From the NCBI GenBank assembly GCA_004556965.1, contig SFFE01000008.1, positions 23,761 through 87,760 on the forward strand: a stretch of DNA of 64,000 nucleotides. The letters run 5' to 3'. Source of the DNA: Clostridiales bacterium. GTDB taxonomy: Bacteria; Bacillota; Clostridia; Oscillospirales; Oscillospiraceae. This document shows, piece by piece, positions 51,214 through 60,987 of the stretch. Every line of letters begins with the position of its first letter. Position 1 is the first letter of the stretch. The position numbers and the translations under genes are program-made. A model generated the notes under the pieces. It did not search any database. It saw only the letters and a list, made by a program, of their open reading frames with translations, and was not told the DNA's origin.

Positions 51214-51224
51214 GGAGGACACGG

Positions 51225-51593
51225 ATGATTATCTACGGGAAAGATTATCACTTTGCGCTCACAGTTGGCGCGGCAAAGGAAATCTCCGATCTGTGCCCCG
51301 GCGGTGATCTGGATCGCGTCGGCGAGCTTCTGACCGGGAGCTTCGGGAACGCGATTCAGGCGACGGCGGAGATTATCTGCGCGCTCAGCCGCGGCTACGA
51401 AAGAAAGATGTGCTTTGAGACGCCCGGCCATGATTACGCCCCGCTTACGGAGGAGATGCTGCTCTCCCTGGATACCGGAACGTTCACGGCCTTGGAATCC
51501 GAAGCGCTGGCCGCGTTTTCGCGCGACAGCGCGACCACGGTCGCCGTAGAACCCGAAAAAAAAAGTGCCGAACCGGAGACGATATTGAGCTGA
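51225..51593 (+). CDS. Tail assembly chaperone, short form (gpG-like)
   Basis: 122 residues: YGKDYHFALTVGAAKEISDL followed by a helical region. It binds the tape measure during tail assembly. Just before its stop is a nine-A run (51556-51564), the site of a -1 frameshift that makes the longer form. Confidence 0.9.
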   Translation: MIIYGKDYHFALTVGAAKEISDLCPGGDLDRVGELLTGSFGNAIQATAEIICALSRGYERKMCFETPGHDYAPLTEEMLLSLDTGTFTALESEALAAFSRDSATTVAVEPEKKSAEPETILS

Positions 51594-51766
51594 CGTATGC
51601 GTGGATGCTCTTTTACGGCCGCAAATTCGGAATGAGCAAACAGGAGATCCTTATCACGACGATCGGGGAGATGCGCGATATGATCTCCTGCAATGCTATT
51701 TATTCCGGCTCTGTGCGTCCGGCAAAGAAAAAGCTCAAATTTGATGAAATTTTGCAGTTGAGGTAG
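51225..51766 (+). CDS. Tail assembly chaperone, -1 frameshift product (gpGT-like)
   Basis: At GAAAAAAAAAG (51555-51565) a -1 shift leaves the G frame and reads on as CRTGDDIELTYAWMLFYGRK, MSKQEILITTIGEMRDMI and KLKFDEILQLR to a stop at 51764-51766. The extension has the usual T-domain look (Tyr/Trp-rich, about 67 residues), and the two frames overlap exactly at the slippery run. The order, before the tape measure gene, is as in lambda G/GT. Confidence 0.88.
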
Positions 51767-51774
51767 GTGATCGC

Positions 51775-53724
51775 GTGGCAACCAATATCGGGCCGCGTAT
51801 CGGAATCGACGGCGAGGCGGAATTCCGTAAGCAGATCGAGAATATCACGGCGAAGGGCAAGGCGCTCGCTGCCGAGATGCAGGCGGTCGCAACGTCCTTC
51901 GGGAAAGAGAGCGACGCCCAGGAGAAAGCCCGTGCGACGGGCGCTGTACTTGCGAAGCAAATCGAAAATCAAAAGCAGATCGTAAATCAGTATGCGGCCA
52001 TGGTAAAGCGATCTACGGAAGTAAAGGGCGAAGACGACGCGACCACGCAAAAGTGGGTAGCAAAGCTCAATTCCGCCACGGCCGAGCTGAATCGCCTGCA
52101 GGCGCAGGCGAAAGACGCCGCAAATGCGACTTCCGATCTATCTGATGCCCAGGATAGCTACGGGGAAAATACCGGGAATGCCACGGACAAGACAATAACA
52201 TTCGGCGACATTCTGAAAGCGAACCTCACATCCGAGGCAATCATAGCAGGAATCCGGGCGATTGCCAACGGCGTGAAGCAGATCGCAGAAAACTTAGCAG
52301 GATCTATCTCTGCAGCTGCCGAATACGGCGATAACATCGACAAAATGTCGCAGAAGATGGGTATGTCCTCGGGCACCTATCAGGAATGGGATTTTATCAT
52401 GCAGCACTGCGGCGCGTCGATCGACTCACTGCAATCCGGCATGAAAACAATGGCGACAGCAGCGGAAACCGGGTCCGACGCCTTCGCACAGCTCGGCATT
52501 TCACAGGAGCAGATCGCCAGTATGTCGCAGGAGGATTTGTTCTCGGCTACGATCTCGGCGCTGCAAAATGTCACGGATGAGACTGAGCGAACCTATCTTG
52601 CCGGCAAACTGCTTGGTCGCGGCGCAACGGAGCTCGGCCCGCTGCTGAACATGAGCGCGGAAGAAACTGATGCTATGCGCCAGCAGCTGCACGACCTCGG
52701 AAGCGTCATGTCGAATGATGCAGTTAAGGCCGCGGCCGCATATCAGGACAGCTTACAGAACCTGCAAACCGCATTTACGGGCGTAAAAAATAAACTCGCA
52801 GGCGAATTCTTGCCGTCTGTCACGCTGGTGATGGACGGCGTGACATCGATGCTAGCCGGAAATGTAGATGAAGGCATCGCAATGATTGAGCATGGCGTCA
52901 AAGATTTCGGCGACCAGCTTGAGGCACTTGGCCCATATGCGCAGGCAGCGCTGGATATGATCGTCGATGTCATCAACACCAGCCTACCGGAAATTATCTC
53001 ATGCGGCGGAGATGTACTTATTTCGCTGATCGACGGACTATGCCAGGCTATGCCGGAGCTGATTCCTACCGTTGTTGATGTTGTACTCACAATCGTGGAT
53101 ACGCTCGTGAACAACGTCGATCTCCTAATAGATGCGGCGATCAAGCTCGCGACTGGCATCTCTATCGGCCTCATTCGGGCAATTCCTCAGATTGTAAGCC
53201 GCATACCAGAGATTAATGCCGCCATTGTGAATGGCCTTATGTCCGCTGTATCGCAAGTCGTGGATGTAGGGCGCAATCTGATTCGTGGGCTGTGGAAAGG
53301 CATTGCCGATATGGGGAGCTGGATCGGAGAGAAAATCAAGGGATTCGGCCAGAGCGTCGTGAATAGCCTGAAAGATTTCTTCGGCATCCATTCTCCGTCC
53401 ACGGTATTGCGCGACGAGATCGGCAAGTATCTCGGCCTTGGCATTGGAGCTGGATTTTCCGAATCCATGAGCACGGTAAAGCGGCAGATGCAGCAATCTC
53501 TGCAGGCCGCGACCGATTTTTCAATCCCAGGGCTCACCGCGGGCGTACACTATGCCCCGGAGAGTCTGGCGACGTCGACGTCCGCTTCCGGTAGCACAAC
53601 AAATTACGGCGGCGTGAGCATCAATGTGTATGCGCAGCCGGGGCAGGACGTAAATGCCATCGCCGACACAGTCATGCGCAAAATGCAGACGGCGGTAGAA
53701 AGGAGGAACGCTGTATGGGCATAA
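51775..53724 (+). CDS. Tape measure protein
   Basis: 649 residues from a GTG at 51775. The N-terminal half is coiled coil (ALAAEMQAVATSFGKESDAQ), the middle contains hydrophobic segments (ALDMIVDVINTSLPEI, LVNNVDLLIDAAIKLATG), and the C-terminus has FFGIHSPSTVLRDEIGKYLGLG, a common tape-measure end. Its length implies a rather short tail for a siphophage, roughly 100 nm. Confidence 0.93.
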   Translation: MATNIGPRIGIDGEAEFRKQIENITAKGKALAAEMQAVATSFGKESDAQEKARATGAVLAKQIENQKQIVNQYAAMVKRSTEVKGEDDATTQKWVAKLNSATAELNRLQAQAKDAANATSDLSDAQDSYGENTGNATDKTITFGDILKANLTSEAIIAGIRAIANGVKQIAENLAGSISAAAEYGDNIDKMSQKMGMSSGTYQEWDFIMQHCGASIDSLQSGMKTMATAAETGSDAFAQLGISQEQIASMSQEDLFSATISALQNVTDETERTYLAGKLLGRGATELGPLLNMSAEETDAMRQQLHDLGSVMSNDAVKAAAAYQDSLQNLQTAFTGVKNKLAGEFLPSVTLVMDGVTSMLAGNVDEGIAMIEHGVKDFGDQLEALGPYAQAALDMIVDVINTSLPEIISCGGDVLISLIDGLCQAMPELIPTVVDVVLTIVDTLVNNVDLLIDAAIKLATGISIGLIRAIPQIVSRIPEINAAIVNGLMSAVSQVVDVGRNLIRGLWKGIADMGSWIGEKIKGFGQSVVNSLKDFFGIHSPSTVLRDEIGKYLGLGIGAGFSESMSTVKRQMQQSLQAATDFSIPGLTAGVHYAPESLATSTSASGSTTNYGGVSINVYAQPGQDVNAIADTVMRKMQTAVERRNAVWA

Positions 53725-54524
53725 TCACATTTAATGGCAAATCAAGCAGCAGCTTTGGCATTGCAGTTGAGCGCTACCCGTCCCCGAATCGGCCGGCGCG
53801 TCGCGGCACTGTGCTGCAGATACCGGGGCGGAATGGCAATCTCGTGATCGAGGACGGCACATACGAAAATGTGACGCTGAAATTTGATGTATATCTTTCT
53901 GCCGAGCCTGCGAATCTGTATGATCGAGCGGCACCGGTGGCAAACTGGCTGCTTGGCAGCTCCGGATATCAAAGGCTGACGACAGAGTATGAGCCGGATA
54001 TCTTCCGCCTCGCTCGCTTTGCAGGACCGCTTGATATCGAGGCGATACTCAATAGCCACGGCCGCGCGACGCTGGAATTTGACTGCTACCCGCAGCGATT
54101 CGACGCGCTTGGCCATGTGTACAGCGACTACGGATCGCTTTCGTCCGGCAGCGCGGCGATCACCAATACGGGCATCATGATCGCAAAGCCGATGATCAAA
54201 GTCACGGGCAAGGGCAACGTCGTGCTGGACTTTTCCAGCGCAGCGACCGGCAACACGACGGAGGTGGATTTCGCATTCTCGACGAGCAAGACGGAGACGA
54301 TCATCCTGGACTGTGACCTGCACGATGCCTACTACGAGGACGGATCCAATGCAAATGCCGCCGTATCATTTTCGGACGCGGAAGCGTCGCTTCCGGAATC
54401 GGCCGACTATTTTTACCCCACATTCCCGGAGCTTACGCCCGGCAGCAATACGGTATCGCTATCGGCGCTTTCGACCGGCACGCTGTCCGGGCTGAAAATC
54501 ATGCCAAGGTGGTGGAGCTTATGA
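53715..54524 (+). CDS. Distal tail protein (Dit)
   Basis: 269 residues: GIITFNGKSSSSFGIAVERY and RRGTVLQIPGRNGNLVIEDG, NVTLKFDVYL are typical Dit N-terminal motifs. Forms the hub at the tail tip. Overlaps the tape measure end by 10 nt and the next gene by 4 nt. Confidence 0.92.
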   Translation: MGIITFNGKSSSSFGIAVERYPSPNRPARRGTVLQIPGRNGNLVIEDGTYENVTLKFDVYLSAEPANLYDRAAPVANWLLGSSGYQRLTTEYEPDIFRLARFAGPLDIEAILNSHGRATLEFDCYPQRFDALGHVYSDYGSLSSGSAAITNTGIMIAKPMIKVTGKGNVVLDFSSAATGNTTEVDFAFSTSKTETIILDCDLHDAYYEDGSNANAAVSFSDAEASLPESADYFYPTFPELTPGSNTVSLSALSTGTLSGLKIMPRWWSL

Positions 54525-55966
54525 TCCCGATTTTGTATCCGGCGTCGGCAACCACATTTGGCAGCAACGGCCTCGGCGGACTTCCGGACGCGACGGCCTG
54601 CACCGTGACGGAGGAGCGCAACGGCGAGTATTATCTGGAAATGACTTATCCGCAAACCGGCTTGCACTACGCGGAGATCGCGATTGATCGCATCATCCTT
54701 GCGACGCCAGCAGACGGCGCAGCCTCGCAGCCGTTCCGGATCGTCCACATCTCGCGCCCGATCGACGGGCTTGTGACGATCGAGGCACAGCACGTGAGCT
54801 ATGCGCTTGCGGCCACAGTCGCGCTGCCGGTGGATATCACGAGCAAATACGCACAGGAGGCGTTCGACGCGATCAAGGCGAAATCGACGCCGGAGACACC
54901 GTTTACATTTAATAGCCCCGTGCAAAATTCGCTGGCCGCGCATTATGTGCTGCAGCAGCCGGTCAGCCTCCGCGCCGCGATCGGCGGCATGGAGGGCAGC
55001 ATCCTCGATCTGTACGGCGGCGAGCTGGAGTGGAATCGCTGGAACGTCAACCTCTGGAGCGCCCGCGGCTCAGACTCCGGCGTGACGATCGAGTACGGCA
55101 AAAACATGACGGCGATCACGGCGGACACGGACGCCCGCAGCCTCGTCACTGGCGCGATCGCATTTGCCAAGAAGGACGACGATGTGCGCTGCGGCGAGCC
55201 TGCATATGCAGAGAACGCCGACCTGTACGCATACAGGCACATGACGATCCTCGATCTCAGCTCGAACGACTCGTTTCCGACCGTCGCGGAGCTGACTGCG
55301 GCGGCGCAGCAGTATGTTGCGGCCAGCAGCGTCGGAAAACTGGCCACGACGATCGAAGTCAGCTTCATTCCACTGTGGCAGACGGCCAACTCCAACAAGC
55401 TCGCGCAGCTCCAGCGGCTGCACCTGTGCGATACCGTGACGGTGATCCACCCCGGTCTGCGCGTCCGAGAAAAGGCAAAAGTCGTGCGGACGGTGTACGA
55501 CGTGCTGCGCGATCGCTATGACTCGATCACAGTCGGCACGATCCGCCGCAACGTTGCGGACACGATCTCCAGCCTGATGTCCAGCGCGGACTCCGTGTCC
55601 AAATTGGACACGGCCGACCGCATCATCGAGATCGGGACATCCGGCATCTGGACGTATCGCAAGTGGGCGAGCGGCATCGTGGAGTGCTGGGGTACGCAGA
55701 GCTACAGCAATATTGCAGTGGCGACGGCATGGGGGAGCGTGTACGAGAGCGCCGGACAAAAGCTCATATTCCCGTCCGGCCTTTTCACAGCAGCACCGGA
55801 GTATTGCTCCATCACTTATGGCGGTGGAAGCGAGGCAGCTCTATCTATGGAGATAGATTCAGAGCCTACAGCCAGCCAAACGCAGAGATTCTACTTTACA
55901 CGTGGATCGTCCGGCACGATCACAAGTGCAAAAGTCCAGGCGTACGCAATCGGGCGCTGGAAGTAA
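54521..55966 (+). CDS. Tail-associated lysin/endopeptidase-like tip protein (Tal)
   Basis: 481 residues. The N-terminal part (TACTVTEERNGEYYLEMTYP, QPFRIVHISRPIDGLVTIEA) is that of prophage endopeptidase tail proteins; no clear peptidase active site is seen. The C-terminal part (IWTYRKWASGIVECWGTQSY) is a receptor-contact-like beta domain. Copy 6 of the palindrome encodes VSKLDT at the junction between the two. Confidence 0.88.
   Translation: MIPILYPASATTFGSNGLGGLPDATACTVTEERNGEYYLEMTYPQTGLHYAEIAIDRIILATPADGAASQPFRIVHISRPIDGLVTIEAQHVSYALAATVALPVDITSKYAQEAFDAIKAKSTPETPFTFNSPVQNSLAAHYVLQQPVSLRAAIGGMEGSILDLYGGELEWNRWNVNLWSARGSDSGVTIEYGKNMTAITADTDARSLVTGAIAFAKKDDDVRCGEPAYAENADLYAYRHMTILDLSSNDSFPTVAELTAAAQQYVAASSVGKLATTIEVSFIPLWQTANSNKLAQLQRLHLCDTVTVIHPGLRVREKAKVVRTVYDVLRDRYDSITVGTIRRNVADTISSLMSSADSVSKLDTADRIIEIGTSGIWTYRKWASGIVECWGTQSYSNIAVATAWGSVYESAGQKLIFPSGLFTAAPEYCSITYGGGSEAALSMEIDSEPTASQTQRFYFTRGSSGTITSAKVQAYAIGRWK
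55595..55611. repeat. 17-bp palindrome, copy 6
   Basis: GTGTCCAAATTGGACAC, perfect, inside the tail tip gene; encodes VSKLDT. Confidence 0.9.
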
Positions 55967-55976
55967 GGAGGGCAGC

Positions 55977-56549
55977 ATGATAATCAATATCAATAATCCG
56001 CCTTTGCATGCGGTGGAAATCTCCCGGCAGGGAGAGAATGAGTTCCGCGAGATCGTGATCGATATTTCGTCGTGGCTCGCGGAGTACCCCGACGGCAAGA
56101 TCAGCGTGATCTACTGCCGGCCGGACGGGGAGCTGTATCCCGTGATTGTGAATTCCACGGAGTCGCCCATCACGTGGCGGCCGACGGCGACGGACACCGC
56201 CGTTTCTGGCGTCGGCGCGATTGAGGTGCGCATCCAGATCGGCGACGTGCTCGGCAAGAGCTGCAAGATCGCGGCGAAGGTGCTCGGCGCACTGGGCGCA
56301 CCGGGCGAAGCCCCGGCAGCACCCGCGCCGGACTGGGCGCAGACAGTTGCCGACGATGCAGCCCGTGCAGAGGCAGCGCGAGAAGTTGCAGAAGAGGCAG
56401 CAGAGCTTGTGGAAAAGGCGGTCGGGAACGCACAGTTTGCCGAATTTACCATTGCTGATGATGGCCACTTATACATGGAAACGAGCGATAACTACAAAGC
56501 CCCAGCATTTGCGCTGAATGATGGGAGATTGGAGATGACGATCGAATGA
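55977..56549 (+). CDS. Baseplate upper protein-like
   Basis: 190 residues. An N-terminal BppU-like beta domain (SVIYCRPDGELYPVIV, ITWRPTATDTAVSGVGAIEV) is followed by a Pro/Ala linker, a short coiled coil (ARAEAAREVAEEAAELVEKA) and a C-terminal strand pair. It probably links the tip to the spike. GGAGGG precedes the ATG. Confidence 0.82.
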   Translation: MIININNPPLHAVEISRQGENEFREIVIDISSWLAEYPDGKISVIYCRPDGELYPVIVNSTESPITWRPTATDTAVSGVGAIEVRIQIGDVLGKSCKIAAKVLGALGAPGEAPAAPAPDWAQTVADDAARAEAAREVAEEAAELVEKAVGNAQFAEFTIADDGHLYMETSDNYKAPAFALNDGRLEMTIE

Positions 56550-59443
56550 AAACAACGGATTTAGGCCCCGTAAGCGCCTACGCGCTGGCGAAAGAGCAAG
56601 GCTTTGATGGCACACTTGACGAGTGGCTTGCAAGCCTTAGGGGCAAGGACGGCGCGGACGCCACGGACGAGCAGGTGCAGGCCGCGGCATACGCTTGGCT
56701 GGAAGCGCACCCGGAAGCGACGACCACCGTGCAGGACGGGAGCATCACGGAAGCAAAGCTTTCGGAATCGCTGGCCGGAAAGATTTCGTCTGCAGGATAT
56801 GTATACGACGAGGACGGGGCGAAATACTCCATGGCTGTAGTCGACGGCGAGATTGTTCTCACGCGAGTATACGAGGAGTTTCCGGGGAAAGAGATCGTCG
56901 CAGAATTCACACCGGAAGATTGTGTAGCGATAGACGGAGCAATAGGGTATGTGCGGTATAAGCTCTACAATAGAGCGACCGGCGAGTGGAATAGATTATA
57001 TTTTGCATCAACGGATGCCGGAGGGGCGGTTCAGCCGTTTGTAGACAACGAAAGCGTATCGACAAAAGCACGAGACATGCTGCTTGCAAACAGCACCGGG
57101 GCGGTATCGTTTGTATTTGTCGTGAATAACGCGGCTAGCATTGGTTTTCAAAATTGCAGGTATTACCTTGGAGAAACTGGATTTTATAATTTCTACGGGA
57201 CAAAAGGTTGGGAGTCTCTCGGTGTCAAACTCGGCGTGAAATATGTAAACACATCTGGAGAATCTGCAACTTTTACGCTCAGCGAGACGGAGCTGGAAAC
57301 CAAATTATCAGATACCGCATATGAAGCCGGCCGTTGGACTGAAAAAATCATAGCATTTTCATTCAACGCTGACGGAACGATTTCTGTCCTGTACGACGAT
57401 ATGGAAATGTACAAAGCGACCATTTCGGACTGGCAATCGTGGGACTGGGAGAACGAATTTGAAGTTTCATACAAGTCTGCAGAGATTGTGATGTATGGAC
57501 CGCTGCAAAACCACGATCGAGTTACGATCGTAAATGACGCCATCACACTGCAAGACCTTGCGGACTATTATAACTACATCAAGCTTACAAAGCCAGCAAC
57601 CGGCATTGCGGCTCAGGATGCGATCTACATGCAGCCGGGCGACGAAGTAAAGCTCTATGCAAAGGCTTCGCCGGATGGGACTGCAGATACCATCAAAGCG
57701 GAGATTGCAGATCAGACAGTCGCGTCCTATGAAGGTGAGCGCATTACCGGATTGAAAAACGGGAACACCACGCTCAAGCTTACCGCGGGAAGCATTACGA
57801 AGGATGTCCAAATCTACGTTGGGCAGCAGACCGGAGAAACCATTACGTCTGATCGAACGATCGCGGAGATCACGATTGCAAATCCCGTATCTGAACTGCA
57901 GGTTGGGGATGAATGGGCGCTGTACGCAATCGCGAAGGACGCAGACGCCGTGCCTTATGATGTGGCGGACGATAATATCGTTACCATGTCCTCCTCCGCG
58001 CCGGACGTGGTCGCGGTGGAATTTGGCGTTCTGCGGGCAAGAGCACCGGGAACTGCAACCATCACAGTCGCAGATCATACCGGAACTGTCACAACGACAA
58101 TGGACGTTGCCGTAGTTGCCGCGGATGATTTCCTTGCGCCGGAGCGCGATACTTACCGGGTAAACGACCGAACGCACAACATCTACAACGACGGGACGCA
58201 CCCGCAGGAGACGACCGCCGGGTTGCAGTCCGCGCTTGATTACGCGGCAGAGCAAAACTACCGCAAGATCGTATTTAATCCGGGGACTTATCTGTGTAAT
58301 GCAGACTACGGGGTACTTACCATTCCGTCCGGCATGATTGTGGACTTTAACGGGGCCGAAATCCATCTTGAGTACGGGTCGCAAGCAGCGGCCGGGTACA
58401 CATTTATCACAATCGACGGAGGAATCAAAACAGCGCTGCGCAATCTGACGGTATACGCCGAAAACGCTGTGCAGACCGGAGGGAGCAAAAGCGACGTCAC
58501 GCTGTGCATCAAGGGTGACAGCAGCCGCGTGAGAGTGGAAAACTGCGCATTTCTGGACAGCCCCGGATTTAACGTGTCGTGTCACTATACAAGGACGGCG
58601 GTAGTCGGATTCAAGCTCTCCAACGTGGAAGCCGGTGGAATCAACGCAGACGGAACGCCGGAGACGGAAACCGCTTCCGGGAGATTCCGGGCAAAGGATT
58701 ACATCGACATCTCAAAAATCGGCGCTACCTTCGGCCTTGGCAACATGCAGGGCTATCAAGGCTATCTGTATATGCGTGCAAGGCTGTACGACATCTATTT
58801 TTACGATGCGGACAAGAATCTGATCTCCAGCATCAAAGATTGCGTGCAGTACCAGCAGTATGACAAGCCGGAAGGAGCAGCCTATTGCAAGATCGTGTTT
58901 TATCAGGCGGACGCGCCGACATCCGGCGACCCGGACTATGCATCCATCGCACACATTTATACAGCCACGCAGCCGAGATTCTGCACCTTCAAGGATTGCC
59001 GGTTCGAGCGCGCTGTAATGACGGGGCTTTCCCCGCAAGGCTGTATTGCGCTGACGTTGGATGGATGCATCTTTGCGGATAATGGAAGCGCAGACCCGTA
59101 TGCGCATATCGACTGGGAGGACGGACGGCAGCACATGCAGGGACACATCGTGCGTGATTGCAGCTTTGCACAGAGCGCGAGCAAATGGCATTGCAACGTT
59201 GAGGCACCGGGTGGCGGGAGAAATATCGTCATGCACGGGTGTACGGTGCAGGGTGGTTCTGTCTCCGTCGGAAGCGAGTCGCAGAACTGGCGTATGTACC
59301 ACAACGACTTTCGGGGCACGACGGTATCGCTTGCGAGCAAGGGGGATATGGTGTTTGCCGGGAACATCGTAAAGGCTGCGCCGACAACGGAAGCGCCGGT
59401 TGGAGGCACGATTCATCTGCTCGACAATACGATTACAGGATAA
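56546..59443 (+). CDS. Tail spike with Ig-like (Big_2) and beta-helix domains
   Basis: 965 residues, the likely receptor-binding or glycan-degrading spike. The N-terminal attachment segment includes ALAKEQGFDGTLDEWLASLR. Residues about 90-330 are a beta-sandwich, then two Big_2-like domains (GERITGLKNGNTTLKLTAG; GVLRARAPGTATITVADHTG). The C-terminal about 425 form a right-handed pectate-lyase-like helix (TTAGLQSALDYAAEQNYRKI, VRVENCAFLDSPGFNV, LTLDGCIFADNGS). Catalytic residues cannot be assigned. Confidence 0.85.
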   Translation: MKTTDLGPVSAYALAKEQGFDGTLDEWLASLRGKDGADATDEQVQAAAYAWLEAHPEATTTVQDGSITEAKLSESLAGKISSAGYVYDEDGAKYSMAVVDGEIVLTRVYEEFPGKEIVAEFTPEDCVAIDGAIGYVRYKLYNRATGEWNRLYFASTDAGGAVQPFVDNESVSTKARDMLLANSTGAVSFVFVVNNAASIGFQNCRYYLGETGFYNFYGTKGWESLGVKLGVKYVNTSGESATFTLSETELETKLSDTAYEAGRWTEKIIAFSFNADGTISVLYDDMEMYKATISDWQSWDWENEFEVSYKSAEIVMYGPLQNHDRVTIVNDAITLQDLADYYNYIKLTKPATGIAAQDAIYMQPGDEVKLYAKASPDGTADTIKAEIADQTVASYEGERITGLKNGNTTLKLTAGSITKDVQIYVGQQTGETITSDRTIAEITIANPVSELQVGDEWALYAIAKDADAVPYDVADDNIVTMSSSAPDVVAVEFGVLRARAPGTATITVADHTGTVTTTMDVAVVAADDFLAPERDTYRVNDRTHNIYNDGTHPQETTAGLQSALDYAAEQNYRKIVFNPGTYLCNADYGVLTIPSGMIVDFNGAEIHLEYGSQAAAGYTFITIDGGIKTALRNLTVYAENAVQTGGSKSDVTLCIKGDSSRVRVENCAFLDSPGFNVSCHYTRTAVVGFKLSNVEAGGINADGTPETETASGRFRAKDYIDISKIGATFGLGNMQGYQGYLYMRARLYDIYFYDADKNLISSIKDCVQYQQYDKPEGAAYCKIVFYQADAPTSGDPDYASIAHIYTATQPRFCTFKDCRFERAVMTGLSPQGCIALTLDGCIFADNGSADPYAHIDWEDGRQHMQGHIVRDCSFAQSASKWHCNVEAPGGGRNIVMHGCTVQGGSVSVGSESQNWRMYHNDFRGTTVSLASKGDMVFAGNIVKAAPTTEAPVGGTIHLLDNTITG

Positions 59444-59456
59444 GGGGGCGTAAGAC

Positions 59457-60224
59457 ATGAACATCATCGAGCACAATTGGAAGTGGAACGGCGGGCTTTC
59501 CGCGCGGCAGGCGACGAACGCGATCGTGCTGCACCACGCGGCTGCGGAAACGGCGAGCGCGGAAGACATCGACAGAATCCACAAGGGCAACGGGTGGAGC
59601 GGAATCGGATATCACTTTTACGTCCGGAAGAACGGCGAGGTTCATCGCGGTCGCCCGGAGTGGGCGATTGGCGCGCATGTGCTGGATCACAACGGTCACA
59701 CCATCGGCGTCTGCGCCGAGGGGAATTATGAGACCGAGACTGACATGCCTGCCGCGCAGCTTGCCGCGCTTCGTGAGCTGGTCGCGCTGCTGCGGGAGAA
59801 ATATCCCGGCATCGACGTGAAGCAGCACAAAAACTACATGGCGACCGCCTGCCCTGGGATAAATTATCCGTTTGACGCAATTACACAATATGAGGAGGAC
59901 GAGGATAACGTGACCCGATACAATACCGTTGCAGAGATGCCGGAATACTACCGCGAAGAAGCACAGGAGCTGATTGATGCGGGTGCGCTGAGAGGCGGAA
60001 CAGACGGAAGCCTGAACATCAGCGAGGACATGCTCCGCTGCATGATCGTAAACAAGAGGTACATGGACGCACTGCTCAAAGGCGTGGGCACCGATCCGTC
60101 CGGCTGGGCGGCGGACGAGCTGGCCGAGGCGGTGGCGGCAGGAATCACGGACGGAAGCAGACCGCGCGGCTACGCCACGCGCGAGGAAGCGGCGATTATG
60201 GTGCTGCGCGCGGCAGGGAAGTAA
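59457..60224 (+). CDS. Endolysin: N-acetylmuramoyl-L-alanine amidase with SLH-like tail
   Basis: 255 residues. The Amidase_2 domain has NAIVLHHAAAETAS (zinc His), GIGYHFYVRKNGEVHRGRPE and QHKNYMATACPG (zinc His and Cys). The C-terminal about 100 residues form two SLH-like repeats (YYREEAQELIDAGALRGG; DELAEAVAAGITDG), a wall-binding module. No signal peptide, so export depends on the holin downstream. Confidence 0.94.
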   Translation: MNIIEHNWKWNGGLSARQATNAIVLHHAAAETASAEDIDRIHKGNGWSGIGYHFYVRKNGEVHRGRPEWAIGAHVLDHNGHTIGVCAEGNYETETDMPAAQLAALRELVALLREKYPGIDVKQHKNYMATACPGINYPFDAITQYEEDEDNVTRYNTVAEMPEYYREEAQELIDAGALRGGTDGSLNISEDMLRCMIVNKRYMDALLKGVGTDPSGWAADELAEAVAAGITDGSRPRGYATREEAAIMVLRAAGK

Positions 60225-60232
60225 GGGCGCGG

Positions 60233-60514
60233 ATGGAAACGATCATTGCGGCGCTCATCAGCGCGGCGGCGGCAGTACTCGTGTGCATCATCAATAGCAA
60301 TGCCCAGCACCACAAGCTGCTGGCCGAGCTGGATAAGCGCGATGAGCTGCAGGCGTACCGCATCGATCAGCTTGAGAAAAAAGTAGATAAGCATAATCAA
60401 GTGATCGATCGCACATATAAGCTGGAGCAGGACGAGCTCCTGATCGAAGAAAAAATCAAAGTTGCTAATCATCGGATTGAAGATCTCGAACACACATTGA
60501 TAGGAGGAAAATAA
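60233..60514 (+). CDS. XhlA-like membrane/coiled-coil lysis protein
   Basis: 93 residues: one N-terminal membrane segment (IIAALISAAAAVLVCII) and a charged coiled coil (QLEKKVDKHNQVIDRTYKLE). Fits the haemolysin XhlA type that sits beside holins. GGCGCGGATG start context is weak. Confidence 0.8.
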   Translation: METIIAALISAAAAVLVCIINSNAQHHKLLAELDKRDELQAYRIDQLEKKVDKHNQVIDRTYKLEQDELLIEEKIKVANHRIEDLEHTLIGGK

Positions 60515-60516
60515 TC

Positions 60517-60780
60517 ATGGATTTTGGCATTGCATCTGTTGCGGCGATCACCGTCATTGCATATCTCATCGGCGAGCTGGTCAAGGCAACTGGCCTTGAT
60601 AATAAGTGGATCCCGATCATCTGCGGCGCGTCCGGCGGCGTGCTCGGCGTCGTGGCCATGCTGTCCGGCGTTCCGGACTTCCCGGCTGGCGACTACATCA
60701 CGGCGGTTGCCGTCGGCATCGTGTCAGGCCTTGCCGCGACCGGCGTGAATCAGTGCGTGAAGCAAATGAAAAGCGAATGA
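60517..60780 (+). CDS. Holin
   Basis: 87 residues with three hydrophobic segments (IASVAAITVIAYLIGELVKA; ICGASGGVLGVVAML; ITAVAVGIVSGLAATG) and a charged C-terminus, typical of Clostridia phage holins. It times lysis by opening the membrane to the amidase. Followed by a terminator, which ends the late operon. Confidence 0.9.
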   Translation: MDFGIASVAAITVIAYLIGELVKATGLDNKWIPIICGASGGVLGVVAMLSGVPDFPAGDYITAVAVGIVSGLAATGVNQCVKQMKSE

Positions 60781-60791
60781 TTACATAGTGC

Positions 60792-60829
60792 AGCCCCGGA
60801 GGATCGTGCGATCTTCCGGGGCTGTTTTT
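60792..60829 (+). terminator. Late-operon terminator
   Basis: 14-bp stem with one wobble (60792-60805 with 60810-60823), followed by GTTTTTA. Ends the head-tail-lysis transcript. Confidence 0.88.
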
Positions 60830-60890
60830 ATAGTCGAAACTTACATTTTCAACAATTTATCCCTGTATTTTTTGTACACTTTTATACCTC

Positions 60891-60937
60891 ATTGAGTGAT
60901 ATTTTCGCTTGACAATGCAACCAATGAGTGGTATATT
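60891..60937 (+). promoter_or_regulatory. Promoter and repeated operator-like sites of the anti-CRISPR operon
   Basis: TTGACA (60909-60914) and TATATT (60932-60937) with a 17-nt spacer. Two similar words, ATTGAGTGATAT (60891-60902) and AATGAGTGGTAT (60923-60934), are 32 bp apart and flank or overlap the promoter elements, as expected for autoregulation. Confidence 0.75.
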
Positions 60938-60987
60938 ATAATCACAGAAGGGGAAAACACAGAACGAAAATACAGGAGGAAATGAAA

